Shown here piece after piece: positions 1 to 8,892 of a stretch of DNA of 64,000 nt (the stretch's first letter is position 1; every line of letters begins with the position of its first letter). A program made the position numbers and the translations under genes. Source of the DNA: CAYMZZ01 sp046297935 (GTDB lineage Bacteria; Bacteroidota; Bacteroidia; Chitinophagales; Chitinophagaceae); assembly GCA_046297935.1 (NCBI GenBank), contig JBKBHA010000014.1, positions 1 through 64,000 of the forward strand, written 5' to 3'. The notes beneath the pieces are model-generated. The model worked only from the letters and a program-made list of their open reading frames with translations. It made no database searches and was not told where the DNA came from.

Positions 1-126
1 ATGCTTTAATAGCTGTTTGGAAGCGGATGTGCTCTCACTCTCTTTCACTCCATTCACTCAAATCTACTTAGCGCGATCGCTAAATCAAAGACCTTTTAAG
101 TTGATATGCAAACATAGGAGGGAACA

Positions 127-286
127 GAGTTGTTGAGTCGTTGAGTTGTTGAGTTGTTGAGTTGTTCTGTGTAAATCTGTGGGAACAGAAAAGCAATTCT
201 TTAAAGGTTGGCCACACTCTTAGAGCGCGGGTACCCTCTTTAACCGCAGAGGGCACAGAGATTTTTCGCAGAGGGCTCGGAGATCG
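127..286 (+). repeat. Composite dispersed intergenic repeat, copy A
   Basis: From left to right the element has a run of GAGTTGTT-type 8-mers (127-167), a block with TCTGTGGGAACAGAAAAG and TTCTTTAAAGGTTGG (175-211), a variable stretch of about 20 bases, and a block with TACCCTCTTTAACCGCAGA (232-250) continuing to GGAGATCGA. The reverse complement of all these blocks is found in the same order at about 55388-55640, with short identical stretches and scattered mismatches. Two diverged, ordered copies in intergenic DNA point to a dispersed repeat family. No open frame or transposase is linked to it. Confidence 0.75.
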
Positions 287-307
287 AATAAGAGCAATGT
301 ACTCTTC

Positions 308-420
308 CTCTCACCTTTCACCTCTCACCTCTCACCTTTCACCTCTCACCTTTCACCTCTCACCTCTCACCTTTCACCTCTCACCCCTCACCTCTCACCC
401 CTCACCTCTCACCTCTCCCC
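308..420 (+). repeat. Pyrimidine-rich simple repeat (CTCTCACC/TTTCACC)
   Basis: About 113 bases of near-perfect repeats alternating CTCTCACC and TTTCACC. It ends one base before the stop codon (on the minus strand) of the neighbouring outer-membrane gene, so it forms that gene's immediate 3' flank. A shorter tract of the same words occurs at about 56640-56698. On the minus strand it is a purine-rich GGTGAGA run. Length variation by replication slippage is likely; a function is not apparent. Confidence 0.8.
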
Positions 421-421
421 A

Positions 422-1612
422 TCAAAACAGCCGAAACCCCGCAATCAACGACACCCTCGACATTTTACTATCCCACTGCCTTGGACTCGACGTCAGCTTC
501 CTGGCCGAATTATACCGGAGCTCTGCAGAAAAACGATTTAGGAATTGAGCGCCCACACCGAAACCGGCATTGGGCCTCGTCACAATTTTCGCCTCCTGTG
601 TGCTGGTAAAAAACATCGTCGAGTTGAGCGGTGTATTCACATTGACCACAGCATTCAGAAACAATTTGTTCTGGTCGGTCAGGTAAATATAGTGCCTCAC
701 ACCAAAGGGGAGCTCGATAGACGTATAGTCAATCCACACATCCTGATTAAGCCGGTATTCATCCTTTCTTTTCTTCATCGAAAAAAACCCTGGTTCAAAG
801 GTCAGCGCCCAACGATTTTTACCCAATGGCAGAATGAATTCGGCTTCCAGCCCAAATTCGAACATCATAAAATTGTCGAACTTGTACTGTGTATTCGTGA
901 AGTCGGGATAGTTCATATCCAGCGAAACCGATGAAACTCGGGGTCGAACAGAAAGATTGAAATCAATTTTTGATGAATTACCGCTGTATTTTGTTGGACT
1001 TATTCCGCTGGCACAGGCATTGTACCTGTTGAAGTAGCGAGTCAAATCCTTGGCGCGGTATTGCACCTTCAAAATATCATCCATGGTAGTAGAACCGCAC
1101 TTGAGCGAATCCAGCAATTGCAGACGGAAACGGGGATTTTGGGCGACCCTCGTACCATCCAGGTACTGCTTAAATACGAGCGGTGTAATGTCGCCATCGC
1201 CACGCTGATAAAAAAAACGGGTATATTCTCCGGTAGAATATTCGTACAACGAAACCGGCCCGCTCACCCAAACCCGCAGGAAAACTTCCATTTCCTTATA
1301 CTGCGGATCGACCACCGTACTCAGGTTTGAAGTACGTCCGCCTGACTGGTCAACCTGCACTGTTCTGCGGATATAGCGATAGTCGTTGCCGATACCGAAT
1401 TCAATCGTGTTCTCCAGCGAGGCGGTCATAATGTCTGCGCCAGCCGTCAGCCGATATTGAATTGACGAGGGGTTATTGGCCCAGTCGGCATTTCGAATCA
1501 GGCACTCGGTGCGTTGCCCTGAATTGTTGATCAGATAACCTGGTTCAAACTTGATTTGCGACAAGGCCGGAACTGCGGCAATAATAAAAAACGCGAGGAT
1601 AATAATTCCCAT
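422..1612 (-). CDS. Secreted protein with predicted C-terminal outer-membrane beta-barrel
   Basis: This 396-residue protein starts with a Sec signal peptide (MGIIILAFFIIAAVPALSQ). The frame is open further upstream, but that extension would run into the helicase gene and encodes Arg/Cys-rich sequence, so the ATG at 1612 was chosen. The N-terminal half (about 20-230) is a soluble domain of unknown family. The C-terminal third has alternating hydrophobic strands typical of an outer-membrane beta-barrel and ends in GFRLF, whose terminal Phe is usual for outer-membrane proteins. The envelope location is inferred from these features. No enzymatic motif is visible. The stop codon abuts a pyrimidine-rich repeat. 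The gene is 79 bp downstream of the helicase gene on the same strand and may be cotranscribed with it. Confidence 0.75.
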   Translation of the reverse strand: MGIIILAFFIIAAVPALSQIKFEPGYLINNSGQRTECLIRNADWANNPSSIQYRLTAGADIMTASLENTIEFGIGNDYRYIRRTVQVDQSGGRTSNLSTVVDPQYKEMEVFLRVWVSGPVSLYEYSTGEYTRFFYQRGDGDITPLVFKQYLDGTRVAQNPRFRLQLLDSLKCGSTTMDDILKVQYRAKDLTRYFNRYNACASGISPTKYSGNSSKIDFNLSVRPRVSSVSLDMNYPDFTNTQYKFDNFMMFEFGLEAEFILPLGKNRWALTFEPGFFSMKKRKDEYRLNQDVWIDYTSIELPFGVRHYIYLTDQNKLFLNAVVNVNTPLNSTMFFTSTQEAKIVTRPNAGFGVGAQFLNRFSAELRYNSARKLTSSPRQWDSKMSRVSLIAGFRLF

Positions 1613-1691
1613 ACAACAGTGGATATGCAGTGAAAATACCTGTTGTTGTTGACAATTACAAACCTCGCGTAATGTACTTGAATTGGGCGAC

Positions 1692-2939
1692 CTAGCGCTG
1701 CGAAAAAGTTCTTCCCCTGCGGCCACCACCCTTACGGTTAAACAGGTGGCTGTGAACTGCCGGCGAGGGCGCCGCCTGTGGTATGGCGTGCATAAGGGGT
1801 ACATCGTAGGGATGTCCCTTTACAACCGGTACCGGTTTGCGGATAAGTTTTTCAATGTCTTTCAAATAAATTTTCTCCTCGTAATCGCAAAACGAAATGG
1901 CGATGCCGTCAGCGCCAGCACGGCCTGTACGGCCAATCCGGTGTACATAGGTTTCCGGCACATTGGGCAAATCAAAATTGATTACATGGGTCAGGTCGTC
2001 GATATCAATACCTCTGGCGGCAATATCTGTGGCTACCAACACCCTGGTCCGCCGTGATTTAAAGTTGGTCAGAGCGCGTTGACGGGCGTTCTGGTTCTTA
2101 TTTCCATGTATGGCCTCGGCATAAATGCCGGCCCGCGAAAGCACACGGGCTACCTTGTCGGCTCCAAACTTGGTACGGGTAAATACCAGGGCCGAAGGAA
2201 TGGTTTCATCCTTTAACAAATGGATCAGGAGGGCATTCTTATTTTGCTTTTCAGAAAAATATAATTCCTGTTGAATAGTATCTGCTGTAGACGACACCGG
2301 CGCTACTTCTACCTTCACAGGATTCTTCAACAGCATTTGCGCCAGTTGCTGCGCCTCGGGCGGCATGGTAGCAGAAAAAAACAGGGTCTGCCTTTGTTCG
2401 GGGAGGCGGGCAATTACCCGTCGCACGTCCTGCACAAATCCCATGTCCAGCATACGGTCGGCTTCATCGAGTACAAAAAACCTGATGTCGCGCAGGTTCA
2501 CATGACCCTGGTTCATCAGGTCAAGAAGTCGGCCTGGTGTTGCCACCAGTATATCTGTACCGCGCCTCAAACCAGCCACCTGCTGGTGTTGTGATACGCC
2601 GCCAAAAATTACCTGATGGCGCAAAGACAAATGGCGGCCATAGGCTTTGAAACTTTCTTCTATCTGGATTGCCAATTCCCGCGTGGGAGTCAGAATCAGC
2701 GCCCGAATGGGCCTACGTCCGTCAGCCGCACCGGTATTTGTATCCTGCGACAACAACTGCAGCAATGGAATAGCAAATGCTGCTGTTTTGCCGGTACCAG
2801 TTTGCGCGCAACCTAACAGGTCCCTGCGTTGCAGAATGTGGGGAATAGCTTGTTGCTGAATGGGTGTGGGTTGGGAATAACCTTCTTCCTGAAGGGCACG
2901 GAGCACGGGCTCCATGAGTTCGAGATCTTTAAATAACAC
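1692..2939 (-). CDS. rhlE: DEAD-box ATP-dependent RNA helicase, RhlE-like
   Basis: An RNA-unwinding ATPase acting in the cytoplasm on structured RNA, rRNA or mRNA turnover intermediates (family knowledge). All core motifs are visible in its 415 residues: the Q motif (PTPIQQQAIP), motif I AQTGTGKT, Ia PTRELA, Ib TPGR, II DEAD followed by RMLDMGF as in RhlE, III SAT, V ATDIAARGIDI and VI HRIGRTGRAG. The C-terminal tail after the helicase core is short and basic (KGGGRRGRTFSQR) with no extra RNA-binding domain. The ATG at 2939 directly precedes the Q-motif region. The 243 bp upstream, up to the pullulanase stop codon, hold no gene. The RhlE subgroup is inferred from motif context; the DEAD-box assignment is certain. 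Confidence 0.95.
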   Translation of the reverse strand: MLFKDLELMEPVLRALQEEGYSQPTPIQQQAIPHILQRRDLLGCAQTGTGKTAAFAIPLLQLLSQDTNTGAADGRRPIRALILTPTRELAIQIEESFKAYGRHLSLRHQVIFGGVSQHQQVAGLRRGTDILVATPGRLLDLMNQGHVNLRDIRFFVLDEADRMLDMGFVQDVRRVIARLPEQRQTLFFSATMPPEAQQLAQMLLKNPVKVEVAPVSSTADTIQQELYFSEKQNKNALLIHLLKDETIPSALVFTRTKFGADKVARVLSRAGIYAEAIHGNKNQNARQRALTNFKSRRTRVLVATDIAARGIDIDDLTHVINFDLPNVPETYVHRIGRTGRAGADGIAISFCDYEEKIYLKDIEKLIRKPVPVVKGHPYDVPLMHAIPQAAPSPAVHSHLFNRKGGGRRGRTFSQR

Positions 2940-3182
2940 GTTTGAATTTTTACGTCATGCAGCCCATACACAGGCACGGTGGCATGTTCTAAATCGCTGC
3001 AAATAAATATGATTACTGTTTGTAGGTAAGGCTATCAACAAAAGATTGATACTTTACCTGCCTTACGTTTAGCCAACAGGCCGCTGAGGTGGGAACCGCT
3101 ACGATACTGGTAGAGCGAAACTTAAGAGACACAAAGCTATGTATTTTTCCCGAAAACAGAAAGTTAAAGAACAACTATCTGT

Positions 3183-5156
3183 TTACTCCTGGTAAAAAAC
3201 ATAGAGACCGGGACCTTTTACTGGCACTGTCCGGTCTTTCTGCAAATAAACTGGCTCCTGCCCTGGTAACTGAAAAAAGTGCCATTTTCCCTCCGGCATT
3301 TTCCAGTTGGTCAAAGGTAAACCGGCATAGTAGATCAGCAGTATTTTCGACCAGTTGTCGCGTGCTACCCTTCCGTCAATTGTATACACTACCATATTGT
3401 CGGGCGCATCCAGAAAACGAATTGCTTCACGCACCTGTTCACCCGACCGTAAACGAAATGCCGGATGCTGGCGTCTCATCTCAATGAGTGCCTTCACATG
3501 CCGGTACACGGCCTCGTTATGTGTTTTCAGATCCCAATCAATGGCATTCACGGAATCCCCGGCGTTATAGGAATTTTCATTTCCATTCTTGCTGCGCAAA
3601 AATTCGGTACCGGCATGCAAAAAAGGGACACCCTGACTGGTCAGCACAATGCCTAAAGCCAGCAGATGCATTTTAATACGGGTAGCTTCACTGCTCTCAG
3701 GGGCTGATAGTGCCAGTTTATCCCATAGTACATGATTGTCGTGGCACTCTGCATAACTGATCGTTTGGCCGGGATGGATGGAATAAGGCTGCTTCGAGTA
3801 ATTGATTTTCGAATAATCAATTTGTGGATGATAGCAGGATGCGGCCACTCCAAAATAAATACTCTGCTTCATGCCGGCCCTTCCGGAAACGAAACCGCGC
3901 TCCTTTTCATTAAACACACTTCCTTTAATCCCGTCTCGTAAATCGTCGCTGAATACAGCGATCCCATCCAACTGCGCCACATTTTTCTTCAACGCTCTCA
4001 CCGAATCAGGCAAGGGCGAAGATCCCGCTGTCCAGCCTTCGCCATACAACAACACATTTGGATCAATTGCCCGCAGTCTGCTTGCAATCTGATTCATTCC
4101 TTCTATATCGTGTACACCCATCAAATCGAACCGGAAACCATCCACATGATACTGCCGCATCCAAAACTCCAGTGATTCGATGATGTATTTGCGTACCATG
4201 GGTCGCTCGGTGGCGATCTCATTGCCACAGGCGGTGGCGTCTGAAAATCCACCCGCCGCATTTTGCCGGTAGTAATATCCAGGCACCAGTTGATTGAACC
4301 AGGAGTCCCTCGTGCGCATGGTATGATTGTACACCACGTCCATCACGAGGCGCAGGTCGTGCTTATGAAACTTTTGCACCAGCATTCTTAACTCCCGTAT
4401 TCGAACGGAGGGATCGGCGGCATTGCTGCTATAGGAGCCTTCGGGAACATTGTAATTCAGGGGCTCGTAACCCCAATTGTACTGAGGTATATCTGGCTTC
4501 GTTTCGTCGACCGACTGAAAATCGAAAAAGGGCAGCAAATGCACATGCGTTACACCCAGCTCGCGTATATGATCAAGCCCTGTCGAGAGGCCGGCCCTGT
4601 TCTTTGTGTTTTCTTCTGCCAGCCCCAAAAACCTGCCTTTATGTTGTATTCCGCTGCTGACATGAATGCTGGCATCGCGCAGGTGTAATTCATAAATCAA
4701 CGCATCGGTAGCGGCAATGCCTGTCGGCTTTTTATCCTGCTGCCAGTTGACAGGTGCAGCCTCGTGAATATCGAGTATGGCAGTGCGAAGTCCATTTACA
4801 CCCGTCGCAAACGAATAGGGATCGGGTACTTCATTCATCCACACCCCGCTGATATGCGCTCGGTAGGTGTAATATTTCCCCTGCCAGTCGCCGGTGCATT
4901 CCAATAACCAGGTGCCCGATTCAGAAAATTTCATTGCCCGCTCTTCGATGGGTTTGCTCCCCAGCGGCTGATCGTACAGTAGCAACAGCACCGAATCGGC
5001 CGTGGGTGCCCATACGCGAAACGATGAAGACTGCGGCGTGTAACAAAGGCCCAGGTCAGTTCCCTCGTAAACAGGATAGTGTTTATAGTCGTCGGGCTGT
5101 GCCTGCAAGACCAAACCGTTGAGCAGACTTGCCATCAGTAGCAGTTTTTTAATCAT
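3183..5156 (-). CDS. pulA: Secreted type I pullulanase (GH13 alpha-1,6-glucan debranching enzyme)
   Basis: Hydrolyses alpha-1,6 branches of pullulan, glycogen or starch (family knowledge). The 657-residue protein begins with a signal peptide (MIKKLLLMASLLNGLVLQAQ), so it acts outside the cytoplasm. A CBM48-like beta-sandwich (about 30-130) precedes the GH13 barrel. The type I pullulanase signature YNWGYEPLNYNVPEGSY is present. The catalytic triad is visible: nucleophile Asp in DGFRFDLMG, acid Glu in YGEGW and the third Asp in ECHDNH. Length fits type I pullulanases. No SusC/SusD pair or other amylolytic gene is next to it, so it is a stand-alone debranching enzyme here. It is transcribed divergently from the GMC dehydrogenase gene across about 145 bp. 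Confidence 0.95.
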   Translation of the reverse strand: MIKKLLLMASLLNGLVLQAQPDDYKHYPVYEGTDLGLCYTPQSSSFRVWAPTADSVLLLLYDQPLGSKPIEERAMKFSESGTWLLECTGDWQGKYYTYRAHISGVWMNEVPDPYSFATGVNGLRTAILDIHEAAPVNWQQDKKPTGIAATDALIYELHLRDASIHVSSGIQHKGRFLGLAEENTKNRAGLSTGLDHIRELGVTHVHLLPFFDFQSVDETKPDIPQYNWGYEPLNYNVPEGSYSSNAADPSVRIRELRMLVQKFHKHDLRLVMDVVYNHTMRTRDSWFNQLVPGYYYRQNAAGGFSDATACGNEIATERPMVRKYIIESLEFWMRQYHVDGFRFDLMGVHDIEGMNQIASRLRAIDPNVLLYGEGWTAGSSPLPDSVRALKKNVAQLDGIAVFSDDLRDGIKGSVFNEKERGFVSGRAGMKQSIYFGVAASCYHPQIDYSKINYSKQPYSIHPGQTISYAECHDNHVLWDKLALSAPESSEATRIKMHLLALGIVLTSQGVPFLHAGTEFLRSKNGNENSYNAGDSVNAIDWDLKTHNEAVYRHVKALIEMRRQHPAFRLRSGEQVREAIRFLDAPDNMVVYTIDGRVARDNWSKILLIYYAGLPLTNWKMPEGKWHFFQLPGQEPVYLQKDRTVPVKGPGLYVFYQE

Positions 5157-5301
5157 TCAGCAGCATGTTTGCGTAACTGAAAATAAGAAAAGCCCGGCAC
5201 ACAAAACATACAAGCGTAAGCGTTAACCAACAAAAAGATTAAAAGCAGGGCGATGGTATTCATTTATTTGTAAATTGCCGGGTGTCAATTCAAAACTAAT
5301 T

Positions 5302-7050
5302 ATGGGCGATCTTCAGATTAAGAAAACGGCAAAGAAATATGATGCGGTTATTGTAGGCTCCGGCGCTGGCGGAGGTATGGCAGCATATATTCTGGCCAAT
5401 CAGGGATTGTCGGTCTGCATGATAGAGGCAGGCCCCCTTTACGATCCCACCAAAAATATCACACAGTTCCTTCAACCCTGGGATTCTCCACGACGTGGCG
5501 CTTCCACCCAGTTACGACCCTTTGGCGATTTTGATGCCAGCTATGGTGGCTGGAATATCGACGGCGAGCCATATACGAAAGAATCGGGAACCCAATTCGA
5601 CTGGTTTCGTTCACGCATGCTCGGCGGACGCACCAACCACTGGGGGCGTATTTCGCTTCGTTTCGGTCCAAAAGATTTCAAACGCAGAAGTATCGACGGG
5701 CTTGGCGATGACTGGCCGATCAGCTACGATGAAATAAAACCCTTTTACGATCGGGTAGACAAACTGATAGGTGTATTTGGTACCAACGAAGGTCTGGAGA
5801 ACGATCCTGATGGATTCTTTTTGCCACCTCCCAAGCCGCGCCTTCATGAGTTGTTCATTAAGAACGCAGCCACACAGGCCGGTGTGAGGGTGATACCTTC
5901 GCGTTTATCTATTCTCACTCAGCAGCTTCCCGACAATAAGGAACGCGGCGCCTGCGGCTTTTGCGCCCAGTGTGGCCGAAACTGTAGCTATTTCAAAGCC
6001 GACTTTTCTTCTCCCAACGTGCTGATCTATCCGGCTATGAAGACTGGTAAGATCGACATTGTACCTAATGCCATGGCACGTGAAGTACTCACTGACAGAG
6101 AAGGTCTGGCTACAGGTGTATCGTATGTGAGCAAAGACGACATGATGGAATACCAGGTACAGGGCCGGGTGGTGATCCTGGCGGCCAGTGCCTGTGAATC
6201 GGCCCGTATACTGCTCAATTCAAAATCGCAACGCCATCCCAATGGCCTTGCCAACAACAGCGATGTTGTTGGCCGGTATCTGCACGACAGCACCGGTGCT
6301 GCCTTGGGCGGTTATCTCCCTACCCTCTTCGGAAGGAAACGATACAATGAAGATGGTGTGGGCGGGATGCATGTGTATTCGCCCTGGTGGCTCGACAACA
6401 AGAAACTCGATTTCCCCCGCGGATATCATATCGAATATTGGGGTGGCATGGGACAGCCGGCATACGGATTCAATTTCGGTATCGAAAACATGAATGGCAA
6501 GTATGTGGTAAACGGCAAGAAAAAAGAAGCAGGTGGATACGGAGCCTCGCTCAAAGAAGACTACCGTTATTTCTATGGAGCCAATGTGGGCATGGCCGGA
6601 CGTGGAGAAGCTATTCCCCTCGCCTCTAACTACTGTGCCATCGATCCGAACGTGGTAGATAAGTATGGCATCCCGGTTCTGAAATTTAATGTCAAGTGGA
6701 GTGAGCACGAAGTGAAGCAGGCCAGGCACATGAAAGAGACCTTCAAGGAGATTATGCACAATATGGGTGCGGTGATCACCTGGGGTGGCGACGATGATGC
6801 CAGCAACAACTGGGGCCTTTCCAAACCCGGAGAGATCATTCACGAGGCAGGCACTGTGCGTATGGGCAACGATCCTCGTAAATCGGCGCTCAACAAATGG
6901 AGCCAGGCACACGACTGTAAGAATCTCTTTAATGTCGACGGTGGCCAGTTCGTTTCGCAGGCCGACAAAAACATTACCTGGACCATTCTCGCTTTGTCAA
7001 TGCGTGCCAGCGAATATATTATTGATGAAATGAAAAAAGGCAATCTCTGA
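5302..7050 (+). CDS. GMC-type FAD-dependent dehydrogenase, large subunit, with CX2CX2CX3C motif
   Basis: Oxidises an alcohol or sugar with FAD (family knowledge; substrate unknown). The 582-residue protein has the dinucleotide-binding motif VGSGAGGGMAAY near residue 18, the GMC segment GGRTNHWGR near 108 and a C-terminal HEAGTVRMG block followed by NITWTILALSMRA. Unusually, residues 218-228 contain four cysteines spaced CX2CX2CX3C, like a 4Fe-4S site. A TTG at 5275 would add nine residues; the ATG at 5302 directly precedes the Rossmann domain and is preferred. There is no signal peptide of its own. The next gene, 22 bp downstream, is a gluconate 2-dehydrogenase subunit 3 homologue with a Tat signal, so the two probably form a complex exported together. 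No cytochrome subunit is adjacent. Confidence 0.9.
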   Translation: MGDLQIKKTAKKYDAVIVGSGAGGGMAAYILANQGLSVCMIEAGPLYDPTKNITQFLQPWDSPRRGASTQLRPFGDFDASYGGWNIDGEPYTKESGTQFDWFRSRMLGGRTNHWGRISLRFGPKDFKRRSIDGLGDDWPISYDEIKPFYDRVDKLIGVFGTNEGLENDPDGFFLPPPKPRLHELFIKNAATQAGVRVIPSRLSILTQQLPDNKERGACGFCAQCGRNCSYFKADFSSPNVLIYPAMKTGKIDIVPNAMAREVLTDREGLATGVSYVSKDDMMEYQVQGRVVILAASACESARILLNSKSQRHPNGLANNSDVVGRYLHDSTGAALGGYLPTLFGRKRYNEDGVGGMHVYSPWWLDNKKLDFPRGYHIEYWGGMGQPAYGFNFGIENMNGKYVVNGKKKEAGGYGASLKEDYRYFYGANVGMAGRGEAIPLASNYCAIDPNVVDKYGIPVLKFNVKWSEHEVKQARHMKETFKEIMHNMGAVITWGGDDDASNNWGLSKPGEIIHEAGTVRMGNDPRKSALNKWSQAHDCKNLFNVDGGQFVSQADKNITWTILALSMRASEYIIDEMKKGNL

Positions 7051-7072
7051 TTTCCGTCCTAAATAGTTAAAA

Positions 7073-7753
7073 ATGGATCGTAGAAAATCACTCAAGTTAC
7101 TTGCTGGTGGCGCTGTAGCCACCGGAGCTATTGTTGCCGGTTGCAACAGCACCGATAACAAACCCGATGCAAAAGAAGGCAAAGACCCATTAGCCGACCT
7201 GAAGATCGACCGCTATGATGCCGAACGCGAGCGGGAGAAAAAACTGTTGGCCATGGACGCGTTCTTTACGCCCCATGAAATGGCTACCATCACCGTGTTG
7301 GGCGATATTATTATACCCAAAGATGATTTTGGCGGCAGTGCATCGGAAGCCGGCGTTCCTGCCTTTATTGAATTTATTGTAAAGGACATGCCTCAGCACC
7401 AGACGCCGCTTCGCGGTGGTTTGCGCTGGCTCGACCTGCAATGTCTGAACCGATACGAGAAAACTTTTAAAGACTGCAGCAGTGCCCAGCAGATTGAAAT
7501 GGTCGATCGGATTGCCTTTCCTGAAAAAGCAGCACCTGAAATGGCGCAGGGCGTAGCTTTTTTCAACCTCATGCGCAATCTGACTGCCACCGGCTACTAT
7601 ACTTCGGCTATTGGCATCAAGGATTTGGGCTATGTGGGCAATACCGCCAACAAATGGAACGGCGTACCCGACGACGTGTTGAAACAATACAACCTCGCCT
7701 ATACTGAAAAAGAGCTCAAAGAATGTGTGAGCTTTGATAACACGTCCTCTTAA
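7073..7753 (+). CDS. Gluconate 2-dehydrogenase subunit 3 family protein, Tat-exported lipoprotein
   Basis: Small subunit of membrane-associated FAD dehydrogenases (family knowledge), here 226 residues. The N-terminus MDRRKSLKLLAGGAVATG carries twin arginines followed by a hydrophobic stretch and the lipobox VAGC, giving a Tat-type lipoprotein signal with the acylated Cys at about residue 24. The conserved body includes FTPHEMATITVLGDIIIPKD and SASEAGVPAFIEFIV. It lies 22 bp after the GMC large-subunit gene, the standard arrangement for these two-subunit enzymes. Inference: it carries the large subunit through the Tat system and anchors it to the periplasmic face of the membrane. A good hairpin terminator follows. 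Confidence 0.9.
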   Translation: MDRRKSLKLLAGGAVATGAIVAGCNSTDNKPDAKEGKDPLADLKIDRYDAEREREKKLLAMDAFFTPHEMATITVLGDIIIPKDDFGGSASEAGVPAFIEFIVKDMPQHQTPLRGGLRWLDLQCLNRYEKTFKDCSSAQQIEMVDRIAFPEKAAPEMAQGVAFFNLMRNLTATGYYTSAIGIKDLGYVGNTANKWNGVPDDVLKQYNLAYTEKELKECVSFDNTSS

Positions 7754-7783
7754 CAACTATCAGAAAAGACAATAGATTTCCAG

Positions 7784-7812
7784 TGAGCCCGAATGACGGG
7801 CTCATTTTTTTT
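7784..7812 (+). terminator. Rho-independent terminator after the dehydrogenase operon
   Basis: The inverted repeat TGAGCCCG / CGGGCTCA with a five-base loop is followed by eight T residues. It lies 30 bp after the small-subunit stop codon. The convergent minus-strand gene ends at 7842, so the hairpin mainly serves the plus strand. Confidence 0.85.
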
Positions 7813-7841
7813 CATCATCAGGATGAAAGAGCTTGAGAAGC

Positions 7842-8063
7842 TCAGCATTTTTCGAGCATGCCAAGCTTCAACATGATTAACATGGTAAGCACGAGCATTC
7901 CGCAAAGTAGCAACGCTGAACGTCGAAGGCGATCTTTAGGAAAATCGAAAACAGGATGAACCATCCAAGTGGGATTAAACGCAGTCTTGACCAATTGCAG
8001 CAATGAAATGATCAGCGCAATGCTGCAGATGACCACCACGGAGTAGTCAACAAACTTTTCCAT
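7842..8063 (-). CDS. Small membrane protein with two transmembrane segments
   Basis: A 73-residue protein with hydrophobic helices at about residues 7-26 and 50-67, joined by a short polar linker containing FNPTWMVHPVFDFPKDRLRR. No family was recognised. It lies 60 bp downstream of a secreted hypothetical protein on the same strand and may be cotranscribed with it. The composition and ATG start are convincing for a real gene, but the short length leaves some doubt. Confidence 0.55.
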   Translation of the reverse strand: MEKFVDYSVVVICSIALIISLLQLVKTAFNPTWMVHPVFDFPKDRLRRSALLLCGMLVLTMLIMLKLGMLEKC

Positions 8064-8123
8064 ATAATAAGGTTTATAAGCGAGGCGCGAATCAGCCGTT
8101 CGTGCCTCGCCTGATAAAGGTAA

Positions 8124-8681
8124 CTAAAAGCAATTATTGGCAATGTTGACTAGAGCAATTGCTGTCCCCAGCCAGCCTGTGATGTACTTCTTGACAACAA
8201 ATTTTACCACCTTCCAGACAGTGCCATAGGAAAATGCACCCAGGCTGCTGACCAGTTGTGTAACCCCGTAAGCTGCTCCAATCGTATTCAGGGTACACTG
8301 AAGCCAGGTTGGTATTTGTTGAAAAGCCATATGCCTGGTCTTCAAATCAAGACCATTCAACGGCTGAAAACCAACTGCTTCGTACATGGCGCAGATTACG
8401 CCAAACCAGCTTGCGGCCGGATCATTGAGGTCAATATCCGGAGTGCCATACTGCGGGTATCGCTGGGTAAGGTAGTCGATCATCCGGCTGTTTTTTTCGC
8501 GAAGAAAGGCTTCCGCGCGTTGCTCGTCGTTCGATTTCAATACCATCGGATCCGACTCAATCATCAGGTCAATCAGCCGCGCGGCCGCTACCGGTTGCGG
8601 GCGACTTTGTGCAAACACGTTGATGGACGAGGCAAGCCCGAACAAGAGAATTACAATAGAAAACAGGAAATAACTTTTCAT
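8124..8681 (-). CDS. Secreted protein of unknown function
   Basis: A 185-residue protein with an N-terminal signal peptide ending in SSINVFAQ (about 1-25). The mature part begins with a charged helical stretch (LIDLMIESDPMVLKSNDEQRAEAFLREKNSRM), continues through RYPQYGTPDIDLNDPAASW and finishes with a hydrophobic region from about residue 120 (TIGAAYGVTQLVSSLGAFSYG and TGWLGTAIALVNIANNCF), which could be membrane-associated. No catalytic motif or known domain was recognised. It is followed by a small two-helix membrane protein. Confidence 0.6.
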   Translation of the reverse strand: MKSYFLFSIVILLFGLASSINVFAQSRPQPVAAARLIDLMIESDPMVLKSNDEQRAEAFLREKNSRMIDYLTQRYPQYGTPDIDLNDPAASWFGVICAMYEAVGFQPLNGLDLKTRHMAFQQIPTWLQCTLNTIGAAYGVTQLVSSLGAFSYGTVWKVVKFVVKKYITGWLGTAIALVNIANNCF

Positions 8682-8845
8682 GGCTATACTTTTTTAATGC
8701 CTACTCTGTTCAAAAACCGGTTTTCGGCTTCCCCGTATCTCAGGCCTTGGATAGTTGAAAGATACTTTCGGGGGAAATCGAATTCCAAGGGTAAATGACC
8801 AGAAGGCTCAGGTATTTTTCCCGTCTTTGCAGCGGTGGAAATAAA

Positions 8846-8871
8846 AAAAGGTCTCCTTCCGGAGACCTTTT
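8846..8871. terminator. Bidirectional hairpin terminator
   Basis: AAAAGGTCTCC and GGAGACCTTTT form a perfect 11-bp stem with a four-base loop, with A and T tracts on either side. It sits 22 bp beyond the stop codon of the minus-strand gene ending at 8893. Confidence 0.8.
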
Positions 8872-8892
8872 CAACATATTCAATTGGGTTAG

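Larger units (their letters stand above)
1..421. other. Intergenic region made mostly of repeats
   Basis: No credible gene lies in these 421 bases. The only long open frame here is built from the CT-rich repeat and codes for a monotonous run of HLSPLTS-like residues. The stretch holds an 8-bp GAGTTGTT repeat (about 127-167), a composite element that recurs inverted near 55.4 kb, and a pyrimidine-rich tract that runs up to the stop codon of the next gene. The octamer GCGATCGC occurs once near position 75. Nothing else is recognised in 1-126. Confidence 0.7.

Noticed and set aside
162..548. 128-residue open frame over the CT-rich repeat
   Set aside because: It encodes a monotonous HLSPLTS repeat from simple-sequence DNA and then runs antisense to a real gene.
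6220..6912. 230-residue minus-strand frame inside the GMC dehydrogenase gene
   Set aside because: It is a shadow of the conserved plus-strand gene; its product is His/Cys-scattered with no domain.
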